A stretch of DNA of 30,558 nt from Clostridia bacterium (GTDB lineage: Bacteria > Bacillota > Clostridia > Oscillospirales > Ruminococcaceae). The number at the start of each line of letters is the position of its first letter. Within the stretch, counting starts at the first letter, position 1. Under the pieces are notes generated by a model. That model did not search any database and was not told the origin of the DNA. It was given only the letters and a program-made list of their open reading frames with translations. The position numbers and the translations under genes are program-made. This document shows, in pieces, positions 18,009 to 26,462 of this stretch. The stretch is from NCBI GenBank assembly GCA_026001145.1, contig BNZN01000007.1, forward strand, positions 1 through 30,558, in the 5' to 3' direction.

Positions 18009-18133
18009 AAGTTTAAAGTTTTTGTTTTAAATATCGGAATGTTCGGAAAGAAAAGAATCGACTTTAAGCAGGAAGGTAGAAAGCGAATTTGTCGCGAATT
18101 TCGGAGTACTTGGAAAGTAAACAAAAAGCAGTT

Positions 18134-18188
18134 CGTCCCGAAGTCTCGGTCAGCATTTGGTTTTTGCGCTGACCAAGCTCTCGGGACG
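18134..18188 (-). terminator. Two-part hairpin, possible terminator of the secreted gene
   Basis: CGTCCCGA/TCGGGACG (8 bp) encloses a symmetrical 6x6 internal loop and an inner stem GGTCAGC/GCTGACC (7 bp). On the minus strand it lies about 50 nt past the secreted gene and is followed by AACTGCTTTTTG, a loose T tract. Confidence 0.5.
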
Positions 18189-18203
18189 GGTTTAAGCACT
18201 AAA

Positions 18204-18233
18204 TTGGCGTTGGGTTGTGCGAAATTGTATAAT
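18204..18233 (+). promoter_or_regulatory. Possible antisense promoter
   Basis: TTGGCG (18204-18209), 18 nt, TATAAT (18228-18233) points into the 3' end of the minus-strand secreted gene. No plus-strand gene follows. It may be a chance match or give an antisense transcript. Confidence 0.3.
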
Positions 18234-18239
18234 AACAGA

Positions 18240-19875
18240 TTACGAATCCCCATGTACCCAATGCTTGCTTTCCTCAGAACCGCTGACAATGTTTGTTAAC
18301 GGTAGGCGCCAGCCGGTCGCTATTGGTCCTATGTCAGTTACCGGTTGCCCTGGTAAGACGGTGTTCTGGGCAATTTCCAAAGTGATGTCGCCATCGGATA
18401 AGAACAGAGCTTTCCACCAAATAGGTGCCTTAAGGCCGCGGGACATAAGAGAATCGAACAAAGAACGACCAACCGTAGGATCAATTTCCCGATGTGGTCT
18501 CTTCTTGGTGAGTAAAAAAATCCTGTTAAGGACCGTATCGGTTAGCTCTGCGTATGTTCTGTCTAGTTGCACAAACTTCATCGAGAGCCAACGGCTAGAA
18601 TCATACGTTGCCATGCGCGCTGTGTGCAGTTCAACAGAATGCAGGCAGGCCAAGAAAATCTGCAACAGGGTCCCCAACAATTCAAGACGCTCTGCACCCA
18701 TGTTTACGGGCCTTAATATCATCGTTAATGGATCTCTGTTTCCTTTTATCTTTCTGATTTCTTCGCTTTTTTCGGCAAAAGCCGTCCGAACAATATTCTC
18801 CAATTCATCGGCCGTTCTTTTGGGTTGAGCTGTTGTTATCTTCTGGCTTGAATTGTTGTACGTGTTGTTTTAATAAGCTTATCAAATTAGCCGTGTTTTG
18901 TTGACCATGTCGGTATGCTGCTATCGCGTTTGCGTTTTCGTCAGCAGCTGGATTGTGTCGGTCAGTCAAAACAGGCACCGCCGTTCTTAGAACAAGTTGC
19001 CTGATGTATCTTTGCCTGCTTTGCTGCCATTGTGCTGATTTGTGACTTTCATCTGATGCCTGGAAGTAATCAATCATAGTTCTTTGCAAAGTATAAAGCA
19101 AAATAGCAAGGTCTACTCTCATGGCTTCGTGCTGCAAAAAAGAAAGACAGCCGGGAGGTGGCATTGTTTGTTCTTTTGCAATACGATATATTTCACGGCA
19201 ACAGCCAGCGACGGCATTTCTTTTTACAGGGTCTTGCTCTTGCGCCATTAACCGTAACAGGATATTTTTCTGGGTGCCGAGTAACCCATTAGTAACGCCA
19301 TGCTCGTGCTCGTTATCAACAGTTATTGGATTTATCGGCTGACCAAATTCCACGCGTGTTACAGGAATTTCTACATTGGCAATGTCCCTTTCTGCTTCTT
19401 GTGAAGCAGATGTTCCTGCTTTTATGGTCCACACGCGTGATTGGCCTGGTTGCAAACCCTTTGCAGATATTTGGTTTATTTCTCCACCAAGGACTATTTG
19501 CGTTTCATCGCTTTGTTTTGTTTTTGTCGGAACCAATCCCAAAACAAGCTTGGGCAGTTGGTTCGTTCCGGGAGCTGTCATTGCAAACACTACAATTCTG
19601 TAGGCTGTGCCGTCGCGAGCATGGCCATCGGGATTAAGGTCATTTATGCCCAGAAGCTCGCCAAACAGCTCCGGGTTTAAATATCCGCCGTTAGGACCTG
19701 CTTGATTTTCGCATCCTTTCTCTGTGGTGTCAACTACCAGGGCTTTCATGCCGTTTCGCTGCAAAATCGCTGTTGGTAGAAAAGCAGCATAAGCAGTTGG
19801 GGTGATTGTTGAAGAGACAGTTGCTATTGCGAGAGAAACACACAGAACTTTCTGAAATTTTTTGTTTTTCTTCAT
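18240..19875 (-). pseudogene. Secreted modular protein (NG(L)LG family), one frameshift
   Basis: Starts at ATG 19875 with GAAAGGAAG upstream. MKKNKKFQKVLCVSLAIATV ending TAYAA is a signal peptide that matches the paralogues at 27712 and 30537. Frame 1 gives about 355 residues to TGA at 18807-18805. It includes a strand-rich part (KLVLGLVPTKTK, SRVWTIKAGT, VEIPVTRVEFG), then the family motif NGLLGTQKNILLRLMAQ, RNAVAGCCREI, and a helical stretch ending LTDRHNP. The +1 frame takes over near 18820 (TTAQPKRTADELENIVRTAF) and runs to TAA at 18240. It repeats the helical module (LGTLLQIFLACLHSVELHTA, YAELTDTVLNRIFLLTKKRP). One indel therefore separates two halves of one protein of about 545 residues. 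Function unknown; secreted, no anchor seen. Confidence 0.72.
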
Positions 19876-19899
19876 AAAATATCTTCCTTTCAAAATTTT

Positions 19900-19915
19900 G
19901 GAGTTGATCAGCTCC
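19900..19915 (-). promoter_or_regulatory. 16-bp TGATCA-centred palindrome, second copy
   Basis: On the minus strand GGAGCTGATCAACTCC, identical to 8815-8830, lies 24 nt upstream of the ATG at 19875. The following AAAATTTTGAAAGGAAGATATTTTATGAA is shared closely with the gene at 30537, whose own palindrome would lie just outside the window. Confidence 0.6.
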
Positions 19916-19946
19916 TTATGTTTTGTGAGTGTACCAAATGTCTACA

Positions 19947-19975
19947 AGTTTATCACAGTACACGCTACATGTCAA
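19947..19975 (-). promoter_or_regulatory. Promoter of the secreted-protein family, copy 2
   Basis: TTGACA (19975-19970), 17 nt, TAAACT (19952-19947). Compared with 8756-8784 the spacing is identical and the sequence TTGACATG...TGT..TGTGATAAACT is largely conserved. Confidence 0.65.
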
Positions 19976-20166
19976 ACAGCGCTTTCGCAACAACAAATAA
20001 ATTGATGCTATAATCCAGATTTGTGAAGAACATTTGCGAGTTTTAGGATATATTCCACAAAATACTGATTGACTGAACACATGAGCGCTTCTTATCGTTT
20101 GCTTTTGTAACCAGCAATTGATTGGTGGGTAATTAAATTTGCAACAGCGAAAACGAATAAAAAAGC
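19976..20166 (+). other. Intergenic region between divergent units
   Basis: No gene is supported. GCTATAAT at 20007-20014, with TG before it, resembles an extended -10 and could be an additional upstream promoter for the nusA operon. Bacillota normally have rimP directly before nusA; it is not present in this stretch. Confidence 0.45.
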
Positions 20167-20195
20167 TTGCATTTTTGTCGTATACATGTTATAAT
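20167..20195 (+). promoter_or_regulatory. Promoter of the nusA operon
   Basis: TTGCAT (20167-20172), exactly 17 nt, TATAAT (20190-20195). The start point would be near 20202, giving an 85-nt leader with a terminator-like hairpin. Confidence 0.8.
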
Positions 20196-20224
20196 CTAGG
20201 TGAGAATGTGAGACGAAGTTGGCT

Positions 20225-20250
20225 AGAGTGAGGTGTTTCTCACTCTTTTT
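20225..20250 (+). terminator. Terminator-like attenuator in the nusA leader
   Basis: AGAGTGAG/CTCACTCT, a perfect 8-bp stem with a 6-nt loop, runs straight into TTTTT. It lies between the promoter and nusA, so transcription must read through it. Since NusA modulates termination, feedback control of its own operon is a natural inference. Confidence 0.75.
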
Positions 20251-20286
20251 GTTTGTGATTTTATGATCTCTGCGTAAGGAGGGCAA

Positions 20287-21438
20287 ATGCCGGATTTTGG
20301 CTTTTCGAAGGAGAATCTGGCATGCTATAAGATGAATAAAAAAGATTTTTTTCTGGCGTTACGAGCGATTTCTGAAGAAAAAGGGATGGATATTTCATAC
20401 CTAATTGAAAAGATAAAAAATGCGATGTTGATTGTTGCAAGAAAAGAATATAATGCAACTCAGAACGTGTTTGTGGAAATTGATGAAAAAGCCGAGAAGT
20501 TTGAGGTTGAGATTGAAAAAACTGTCTCGGATGAGATTCTTGACCCGGCAAGTGAAATTTCGATTGCTGATGCTCAAAAATTTTTGAAACATGCAAAGGT
20601 CGGGGACTTTGTTCGAATCAAATTGGACACAAAAAAAGTGGGAAGAATTGCTGCCCAGGGAGCTAAACAGGTGATTAAGCAGGGAATCAGAGAGATAGAA
20701 CGAGACAAAACATTTTTTGAGCTTAAGAAAAAAGAGGGGCAGATATTAACTGCATCGGTCTTTCAGGTGACTGATCCGGCCAAGGGGTTTGTTACAATCG
20801 ACATAGACGGAGTTGCTGTGATTTTGCCAAAATCGGAGCAGCTTCTGGGGCAAACGCTTTCGGAGGGCGATATGATAAAAGTATATGTATCTGAAGTGTT
20901 GAATGCGGATAAGGGGCCCAAGATAATGGTTTCGAGAACTGGCACAGATTTTATTGAAAAGTTGTTTGAACTGGAAATTCCGGAGGTTGCAGATTCAACG
21001 GTTGAGATTGTTGCGGTGGCGCGAGAAGCGGGGATTAGAACAAAAGTGGCGGTTGCAAGTAATAACGAGAACGTGGACCCGGTGGGAACCTGCATTGGAC
21101 AAAGAGGGATGCGAATAAACAGAATTGTCAGTGAGCTTGGAAGTGAAAAGCTGGATGTTGTGAGATATGAAAAGGAGCCCGCGGATTTCATCAAATCTGC
21201 TTTGCTGCCGGCAACGGTTATTGAAGTCAAAATAATTGATGAAGAGAGTAAAGAATGCGAAGTGATTGTCCCGGATGACCAGATTTCTTTGGCGATTGGG
21301 CACAAAGGCCAAAATGTCAGGCTTGTGGCGAAACTTACGGGGTACAAGATTAATGTAAAAACGAAGGACGATCTTATAAATAAGCTCGAAGATAAAATAG
21401 ACAGAGTTGAAGAATCTGAAGTTGAAAAGCAAAGCTAA
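20287..21438 (+). CDS. nusA: Transcription termination/antitermination factor NusA
   Basis: A 383-residue RNA polymerase-binding factor that controls pausing, termination and antitermination. The N-terminal domain (about residues 15-140) includes FFLALRAISEEKGMDISYLI and ARKEYNATQNVFVEID. The S1 domain follows (GQILTASVFQVTDPAKGFVT). The tandem KH domains include VAREAGIRTKVAV, DPVGTCIGQRGMRINRIVSE and ISLAIGHKGQNVRLVAKLTG. No C-terminal acidic repeats are present, as usual in Bacillota. The ATG at 20287 is chosen because TAAGGAGG lies 4 nt upstream; a second Met at 20332 has no adjacent site. The MPDFGFSKENLACYK extension is unusual. rimP, which normally precedes nusA, is missing. Confidence 0.96.
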   Translation: MPDFGFSKENLACYKMNKKDFFLALRAISEEKGMDISYLIEKIKNAMLIVARKEYNATQNVFVEIDEKAEKFEVEIEKTVSDEILDPASEISIADAQKFLKHAKVGDFVRIKLDTKKVGRIAAQGAKQVIKQGIREIERDKTFFELKKKEGQILTASVFQVTDPAKGFVTIDIDGVAVILPKSEQLLGQTLSEGDMIKVYVSEVLNADKGPKIMVSRTGTDFIEKLFELEIPEVADSTVEIVAVAREAGIRTKVAVASNNENVDPVGTCIGQRGMRINRIVSELGSEKLDVVRYEKEPADFIKSALLPATVIEVKIIDEESKECEVIVPDDQISLAIGHKGQNVRLVAKLTGYKINVKTKDDLINKLEDKIDRVEESEVEKQS

Positions 21439-21505
21439 AAATCCCATTCCATCTTCGAAATATTGAAAGGTTTTGCCTCGATGCAAGCAGCTTTATAATC
21501 ATCCC

Positions 21506-21594
21506 CCAATTTGTTTCTTTTGGTGCCTTTTCTTGGCAACCCAAGAAAAGCACGAGAAAGCGATGTGCGTGAAGTTTCGGAGTGCTTGAGAAGC
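21506..21594 (-). repeat. Hairpin-rich dispersed repeat, copy C (inverted, partial)
   Basis: On the minus strand the order is as in copies A and B: a GCTTCTCAAGCACTCCG block, GCACATCGCTTTCTCGT, hairpin 1 (CTTTTCTTGG/CCAAGAAAAG, loop GTTG, 21527-21550, with outer GTGC/GCAC after a one-base bulge), and AAAGAAACAAA. Hairpin 2 is missing. A related GGAATATTTGGAAAGC motif lies at 21621-21636. The copy sits between nusA and ylxR, so it is transcribed inside the operon. Confidence 0.7.
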
Positions 21595-21652
21595 AAGGGA
21601 AGTGAATTTGTTGCGAACTCGGAATATTTGGAAAGCAAAGGAAGGTAAGTGA

Positions 21653-21943
21653 ATGAGGGAAAAGTGCGAAAGAATGTGCATCTGTTGCCGAACGCACAAG
21701 CAAAAATCAGAGATGCTTCGTTGTGTGAGGCAAAAGGGTGAAGATGTTGTGTTAGATTTGAAACAGAGCTTGTTTGGTAGAGGCGCTTATATTTGCGCGG
21801 ATGTGCAGTGTATAAAGAGAGTTAATAAAACTGGGGCGTTAAGGAGAGCATTTAAATCGAACATAAAGCCCGAAGTTTTTGATTGCTTGAATAAGATTGC
21901 GAAAAATCTGGAGGATTCATTTGGAAAAAACGAAGAGTTTTGA
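21653..21943 (+). CDS. ylxR: YlxR-family RNA-binding protein (RNase P modulator RnpM)
   Basis: A 96-residue protein of the YlxR/DUF448 family. CICCRTHKQKSEMLRCVRQK, DLKQSLFGRGAYICAD and the later CIKRVNKTGALRRAFK match the family, including the GRGAY RNA-binding motif. Family members bind RNA; in B. subtilis the protein (RnpM) binds and modulates RNase P. A GGAAGG site lies 8 nt upstream of the ATG at 21653. It lies between nusA and ylxQ, the usual order, although 214 bases (with repeat C) separate it from nusA. The stop is TGA and overlaps ylxQ by 23 nt, suggesting coupling. Confidence 0.92.
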   Translation: MREKCERMCICCRTHKQKSEMLRCVRQKGEDVVLDLKQSLFGRGAYICADVQCIKRVNKTGALRRAFKSNIKPEVFDCLNKIAKNLEDSFGKNEEF

Positions 21944-22265
21944 GTTTAAAAAATTGAAAAATATTCTTTCGGTGGCAAGTAAGTCCGGGAAAGTTTGTTT
22001 GGGGTTTGATGTGGCAAAGATGGCGCTGATGACTGGGAAAGGTCTTCTTTTGCTTCTTTCTGATGGACTCTCTGAAAATACAAAAAACGCGATGATCAAT
22101 ATAGCTTCCCGTTCTCATGTGAAATATAGAGTTATTGGAACTAGTCTTGAAGAGTTCAGTGATATCGTTGGTAAACGTGTTGGAGTTGTGGTAATTATTG
22201 ATCGGGGATTCGCCTCTAAAATAGATGAGATTTGGGAAGAGGAAACAGGAGGAGATTTATGTTAA
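21921..22265 (+). CDS. ylxQ: YlxQ, L7Ae/L30e/S12e/Gadd45-family RNA-binding protein
   Basis: A 114-residue protein of the L7Ae-like family that binds kink-turn RNA. KLKNILSVASKSGKVCLGFD, AKMALMTGKGLLLLLSDGLS and VIGTSLEEFSDIVGKRVGVV fit the fold, with SGKVxxGxD as the typical glycine-rich entry. The TTG at 21921 is chosen as start because GGAGG lies 6 nt upstream and the reading MEKTKSFEFKK starts the domain at the expected distance. Starting at 21897 would add eight residues without a binding site. It overlaps the end of ylxR and the infB start region (7 nt), so it is part of a tightly coupled operon. Confidence 0.88.
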   Translation: MEKTKSFEFKKLKNILSVASKSGKVCLGFDVAKMALMTGKGLLLLLSDGLSENTKNAMINIASRSHVKYRVIGTSLEEFSDIVGKRVGVVVIIDRGFASKIDEIWEEETGGDLC

Positions 22266-24616
22266 TTAAATACCGTGTTCACGAATTGGCCAGAGATTTT
22301 GATGTGCAAAACAAAGAGATTATTGCTCTTATTTCGAAATATTTTGGGGTGCTCAAGAAGCACATGACTTCGCTTAGTGAAGAAGAATTAAACGTAGTGT
22401 TTGAATATTTCACCCAAATGAATCAGGTGGAGAGCCTTGAAAAATATGCGGAAAGAAAAGAGAGGTTTGCTCACCTGGAAGTGGCGGAACAAAAAAACGC
22501 GGGGGATAAAGCAAAAATACAAGATTCGACTGCAAAAACTGCACCCCAAAAAGGTTCAGCAGCTGTGGGAGAAACTTCAAAACAAGTTCCAAGGCAGAGA
22601 ACCGGGGTAAGGACGTCCGCTCCTGCCCAAAAACCGCCGACAAGAAGCAATCAGGTCACGGTTGGGATACGAACAGTCAATGTTAATCTCGATAAATATA
22701 ACGAACGCTATGAGGCAATGACACAGCCTACAAAAGATAATTTTGTGACCAAACAAAAATTTGGGAACAGGCAGCAGAGAAACCGTAACTTTAGAAGAGA
22801 AACTGAAGCGGATAAGCTCCACAAATTGGAACTTGAAAGGCAAAGAAGGCAGAATTTGAAAGTGTTACTTCCAGATGAGATTTTGGTTGGAGATTTTGCC
22901 TTAAAGCTTAAGGTCACTTCGTCCGAAGTAATCAAAAAGTTGATGAGTCTTGGTGTGATGGCAAGCGTTTCACAAACAATAGATTTCGACACTGCGTCGA
23001 TTGTGGCCAACGAATTGGGATTCAAGGCCGAAAGAGAAATTGTGGTTACGATTGAAGAGCGGTTGTTTGTTGCACGGGAAGATTCGGATGATGATCTTGA
23101 GAAGAGAAGCCCGGTTGTTGTGGTCATGGGTCACGTTGATCATGGAAAAACCTCACTTCTTGATGCGATAAGAAACACAGCGGTGGTCGAAAAAGAAGAG
23201 GGTGGAATTACCCAACACATAGGGGCATACAGTGTTCCAGTTGACGAAAGATACATTACTTTTTTGGATACTCCGGGGCACGAAGCGTTCACAGCAATGC
23301 GGGCAAGGGGTGTTCAAACCACAGATATTGCGGTGTTGGTGGTTGCGGCGGATGATGGGATTATGCCACAAACGGTCGAAGCAATAAATCACGCAAAAGA
23401 GGCAAATGTAAATATTATTGTTGCCATAAACAAGATAGATAAGCCTTCTGCGAATGTTGAAAAAATAAAACAAGAACTCACCGAACATAATCTTGTTCCT
23501 GAGGAGTGGGGCGGCGACACCATTTGTGTGCCGGTTTCTGCAAAGCAAAACCAAAACGTCGAGTTGTTGCTTGAGATGATTTTGCTGGTTGCAGACATGA
23601 AAGATCTAAAGGCAAATCCGAACAAGTTGGCTAAAGGTGTGGTGATTGAGGCAAGGTTAGATAAGGGCAGAGGGCCACTTGCGACGTTGCTTGTTCAAAA
23701 CGGAACCTTGCATGTTGGTGATGTTATTATTGCAGGGACAGCAATTGGGAAGATTAGAACGTTGCAGGATAGTAATGGCAGAAAGATGAAGCAGGCAGGT
23801 CCTTCAGTTCCGGCCGAGGTAACAGGGCTTTCGGTTGCACCTTCCGCCGGTGATGTTTTTAATGTGGTGGAAGATGAGAAGTTAGCAAGAGAGCTTGTTG
23901 AAAAGAGAAAATTCGGACTCAAAGAGGAAATGTTCAAACAGGTTCAAAAAGTGACGTTAGATAACCTGTTTGAGCAGATTGCAACGGGTGAGATAAAAAC
24001 CCTCAACATCATTGTGAAGGCTGATGTTCAGGGGTCGGTCGAAGCGCTCAAACAGTCGCTTGAAAAACTTTCGCACAAAGAAGTCAAGGTTAAGGTAATA
24101 CATGGCGCAGTTGGTGCAGTTAACAACTCAGATATGATGCTTGCTGAAGCTTCTAGTGCAATTATCGTTGGTTTTAACGTGCGGTCAGATGCTATCGCCA
24201 GCGAGTTGCAGAACAAAAGCAGCGTTGATGTCCGGTTTTACAGGGTAATATATGATGCGATTGACGAGATTAAGTCGGCCATGAGAGGTTTGCTTACGCC
24301 TAAAATCCGGGATGTTGAACAGGGAAGAGTTTTAGTGCAGCTGGTTTATAAGATCTCGAACATTGGAACAATTGCTGGTAGCCGTGTGCTTTCAGGCAAG
24401 GTCACAAGAAATTCAAAGATTAGAGTTGTGCGTGACGGAATTATTATTGCTGACGAAAGCGTTGCATCGCTTAAGCAACAAAAAGAAAATGTTAAAGAAG
24501 CACTTGAAGGCTTCGAATGTGGAATATTGCTTGGCAAATTCTCTGATCTTAAAGAAAACGATATTTTGGAAGCTTATACACAGGAAAGCTATATTGACGA
24601 TAAGGTCGATGAATAG
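22259..24616 (+). CDS. infB: Translation initiation factor IF-2
   Basis: A 785-residue GTPase that recruits initiator fMet-tRNA to the 30S subunit and promotes subunit joining. The N-terminal IF2_N module (KYRVHELARDFDVQNKEIIA) and a long charged linker are followed by a second IF2_N (LPDEILVGDFALKLKVTSSE). The G domain has VVMGHVDHGKTSLLD (G1), GGITQHIGAY (switch I), DTPGHEAF (G3), NKID (G4) and SAK (G5). Domains II-IV follow (LDKGRGPLATLLVQNGTLHV, VKADVQGSVEALKQSLEKL, ECGILLGKFSDLKENDILEA). The ATG at 22259 has an AGGAGG site 6 nt upstream and overlaps ylxQ by 7 nt. rbfA, which often follows, is replaced here by the sortase-SpoIID gene. Intact. Confidence 0.97.
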   Translation: MLIKYRVHELARDFDVQNKEIIALISKYFGVLKKHMTSLSEEELNVVFEYFTQMNQVESLEKYAERKERFAHLEVAEQKNAGDKAKIQDSTAKTAPQKGSAAVGETSKQVPRQRTGVRTSAPAQKPPTRSNQVTVGIRTVNVNLDKYNERYEAMTQPTKDNFVTKQKFGNRQQRNRNFRRETEADKLHKLELERQRRQNLKVLLPDEILVGDFALKLKVTSSEVIKKLMSLGVMASVSQTIDFDTASIVANELGFKAEREIVVTIEERLFVAREDSDDDLEKRSPVVVVMGHVDHGKTSLLDAIRNTAVVEKEEGGITQHIGAYSVPVDERYITFLDTPGHEAFTAMRARGVQTTDIAVLVVAADDGIMPQTVEAINHAKEANVNIIVAINKIDKPSANVEKIKQELTEHNLVPEEWGGDTICVPVSAKQNQNVELLLEMILLVADMKDLKANPNKLAKGVVIEARLDKGRGPLATLLVQNGTLHVGDVIIAGTAIGKIRTLQDSNGRKMKQAGPSVPAEVTGLSVAPSAGDVFNVVEDEKLARELVEKRKFGLKEEMFKQVQKVTLDNLFEQIATGEIKTLNIIVKADVQGSVEALKQSLEKLSHKEVKVKVIHGAVGAVNNSDMMLAEASSAIIVGFNVRSDAIASELQNKSSVDVRFYRVIYDAIDEIKSAMRGLLTPKIRDVEQGRVLVQLVYKISNIGTIAGSRVLSGKVTRNSKIRVVRDGIIIADESVASLKQQKENVKEALEGFECGILLGKFSDLKENDILEAYTQESYIDDKVDE

Positions 24617-24626
24617 GTGGGTTTAT

Positions 24627-26441
24627 ATGAACGAGAAAATAAAAAAAATTGTTGTGAGTCTTTCGATTCTTGTGTCTTTGGGTTGTTTTGGATACATGGG
24701 GTATGAAAAGATTTCTGACAGGATTGCAAAAAAGCATTTGGATGAGATTTTGGAAGAGGCACAGAGTGCGGATGAAGTTGATGAAGTTCAGGTTGACGGC
24801 TACCCTAAGGATTTCGTCAAAGACCCTCGGATCATGAATATTTACGAGCAAAATCAAGACGTGGTAGGTTGGGTTATGATAGACAACACAACGCTTAATT
24901 ATCCGGTTTTTCAGCGGAAGGACGACGCAGATAAGGATCCGGCGGAAGGTTTTTTTTATCATAGGAGAGGTATTAACAAAGAAGATCTCAAGATTGGCGT
25001 GCCATACGCGGATTACAGGGCTGACCTGAAAAAACCGAGCAAGAACATAGTGATTTATGGGCACAACATGGGCCAGAGTGATGTTATGTTTGGGCTGTTA
25101 AAACATTACGACAAACTAGATAGATATTGTGATAACAACGCTAAAAAGGCAATTGAATTTTATAAAAAGCACACCGTAATAAAGTTTGATTCGGTTTATG
25201 AGTCGAACAAATATAAGATTGTTTCAATTTTCATTATGGATGGCAAAAATGTCTCTGAGTTTAATTATGTTACTTTTGTGGAAGAAACCGCTGATTTTAA
25301 TAAATTTATAAACCAGATAAAAAATCGGTCGCTGCTTGATTTGGGGGTGGATGTGAACACAAGCGATTCTTTTTTGACCCTTTCCACGTGCTCCTATGAA
25401 GAGGGTGACTTCAGACTTGCTGTGGTCGCAAGAAAGCTCAGAAAGAACGAAGGTGAAGATCTGGGCGATGTTGAAGTGAAAGACAATGAACATCCGCTTA
25501 TGCCTAAACGTTTTTATGATACACATGGGGGCAAGGCTCCGAAATTTGAAACAAAAGACTATCGCCCTGCGACTGCGGTAAGAGCGGCGGCTGCTGTTGA
25601 CGAGCAGCTTGAATTTGAGAGTCCCAAAGACGAATATGTTATGATTAACGGCAGCAAAAAACACAGAAAGCCGTTTAAGGTTATTTGTGACATGGTGGAA
25701 AATGAAGTGGGGTCCGATTTCCCAGAAGAAGCAGTTAAAGCTCAAGCGATAACTTCTCACAGCAAGCTGCTTTTCAACAACAAAAAGGGGACGGCTCCTG
25801 ATGTTGGGTTGAAACCGGCCAGCGAAAGAACAAAAGAAATAGTCAAAAAAGTGATGAACAGAGGGGTTTTTTACCATAACGAAATAGCCGAAACAACCTG
25901 TTTTGATTGTTCGGCTGGCAGAACCAACAGTTCCATGGACATATGGGGCTTTGAAGCTCCTTATCTTGTGAGCGTTAAAAGTCCGTATGATAAGGAGGCG
26001 CCAAGATATGAGCAGACAAATGTTTATCCACGCAAGGAACTGATAAAACTTTTCAAAGAGGGCCTGGATTTGGATTTGGAGGAAAATGATGTTGAGCCCC
26101 GGAAGTGGTTTAAAACATTAAATCGCACAGATGGTGGATATAACCACGAGATGCGTATAGCAGGCCACACTGAGTGCATAAGTCCGATTACGAAAAAAAA
26201 AGTTCCGATTACTGGCAAGCTGATCAGACAGTTTGTTTTGCCAGAAATCGGTTCTTCAAAATTTAAAGTGGGTTACAGCAAAAAGCGCGATAGCTTTAAG
26301 TTCATTTCCTACGGTTATGGTCACGGAGTTGGTCTTAGCCAGTGGGGAGCGAAGTTTTATGCTGAGAAAAAAGGCTGGGATTATGTTAAAATCTTAAAGC
26401 ATTATTTCCCGGGGACCAAAGTCAAGAAAATATATAGATAG
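24627..26441 (+). CDS. Class B sortase fused to a SpoIID-type domain
   Basis: A 604-residue membrane-anchored extracellular protein. The N-terminal anchor is KIVVSLSILVSLGCFGYMGY (residues 7-26). The sortase domain spans about 65-270 with the catalytic triad visible: His146 in IVIYGHNMGQ, Cys255 in TLSTC (the class B form) and Arg263 in FRLAVVARK; QDVVGWVMIDNTTLNYPVFQ is its N-terminal signature. A linker (280-335) leads to a SpoIID domain (about 340-604). This domain contains MVENEVGSDFPEEAVKAQAI (Glu360 at the catalytic position of SpoIID), TCFDCSAGRTNSSMDIWG, PYLVSVKSPYD and YGYGHGVGLSQWGAKFYAEK. SpoIID cleaves denuded glycan strands; sortase B joins proteins to peptidoglycan or builds pili. 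The ATG at 24627 has AGGTGGG upstream and lies 10 nt after infB. I do not know of this fusion as a characterised protein. Confidence 0.9.
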   Translation: MNEKIKKIVVSLSILVSLGCFGYMGYEKISDRIAKKHLDEILEEAQSADEVDEVQVDGYPKDFVKDPRIMNIYEQNQDVVGWVMIDNTTLNYPVFQRKDDADKDPAEGFFYHRRGINKEDLKIGVPYADYRADLKKPSKNIVIYGHNMGQSDVMFGLLKHYDKLDRYCDNNAKKAIEFYKKHTVIKFDSVYESNKYKIVSIFIMDGKNVSEFNYVTFVEETADFNKFINQIKNRSLLDLGVDVNTSDSFLTLSTCSYEEGDFRLAVVARKLRKNEGEDLGDVEVKDNEHPLMPKRFYDTHGGKAPKFETKDYRPATAVRAAAAVDEQLEFESPKDEYVMINGSKKHRKPFKVICDMVENEVGSDFPEEAVKAQAITSHSKLLFNNKKGTAPDVGLKPASERTKEIVKKVMNRGVFYHNEIAETTCFDCSAGRTNSSMDIWGFEAPYLVSVKSPYDKEAPRYEQTNVYPRKELIKLFKEGLDLDLEENDVEPRKWFKTLNRTDGGYNHEMRIAGHTECISPITKKKVPITGKLIRQFVLPEIGSSKFKVGYSKKRDSFKFISYGYGHGVGLSQWGAKFYAEKKGWDYVKILKHYFPGTKVKKIYR

Positions 26442-26462
26442 CCCTTTCTCTTGCAGTCGCTC

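Noticed and set aside
18800..18830. Programmed -1 frameshift at CCCAAAAG
   Set aside because: The tract is not in X-XXY-YYZ phase for the reading frame, and the needed shift is +1.
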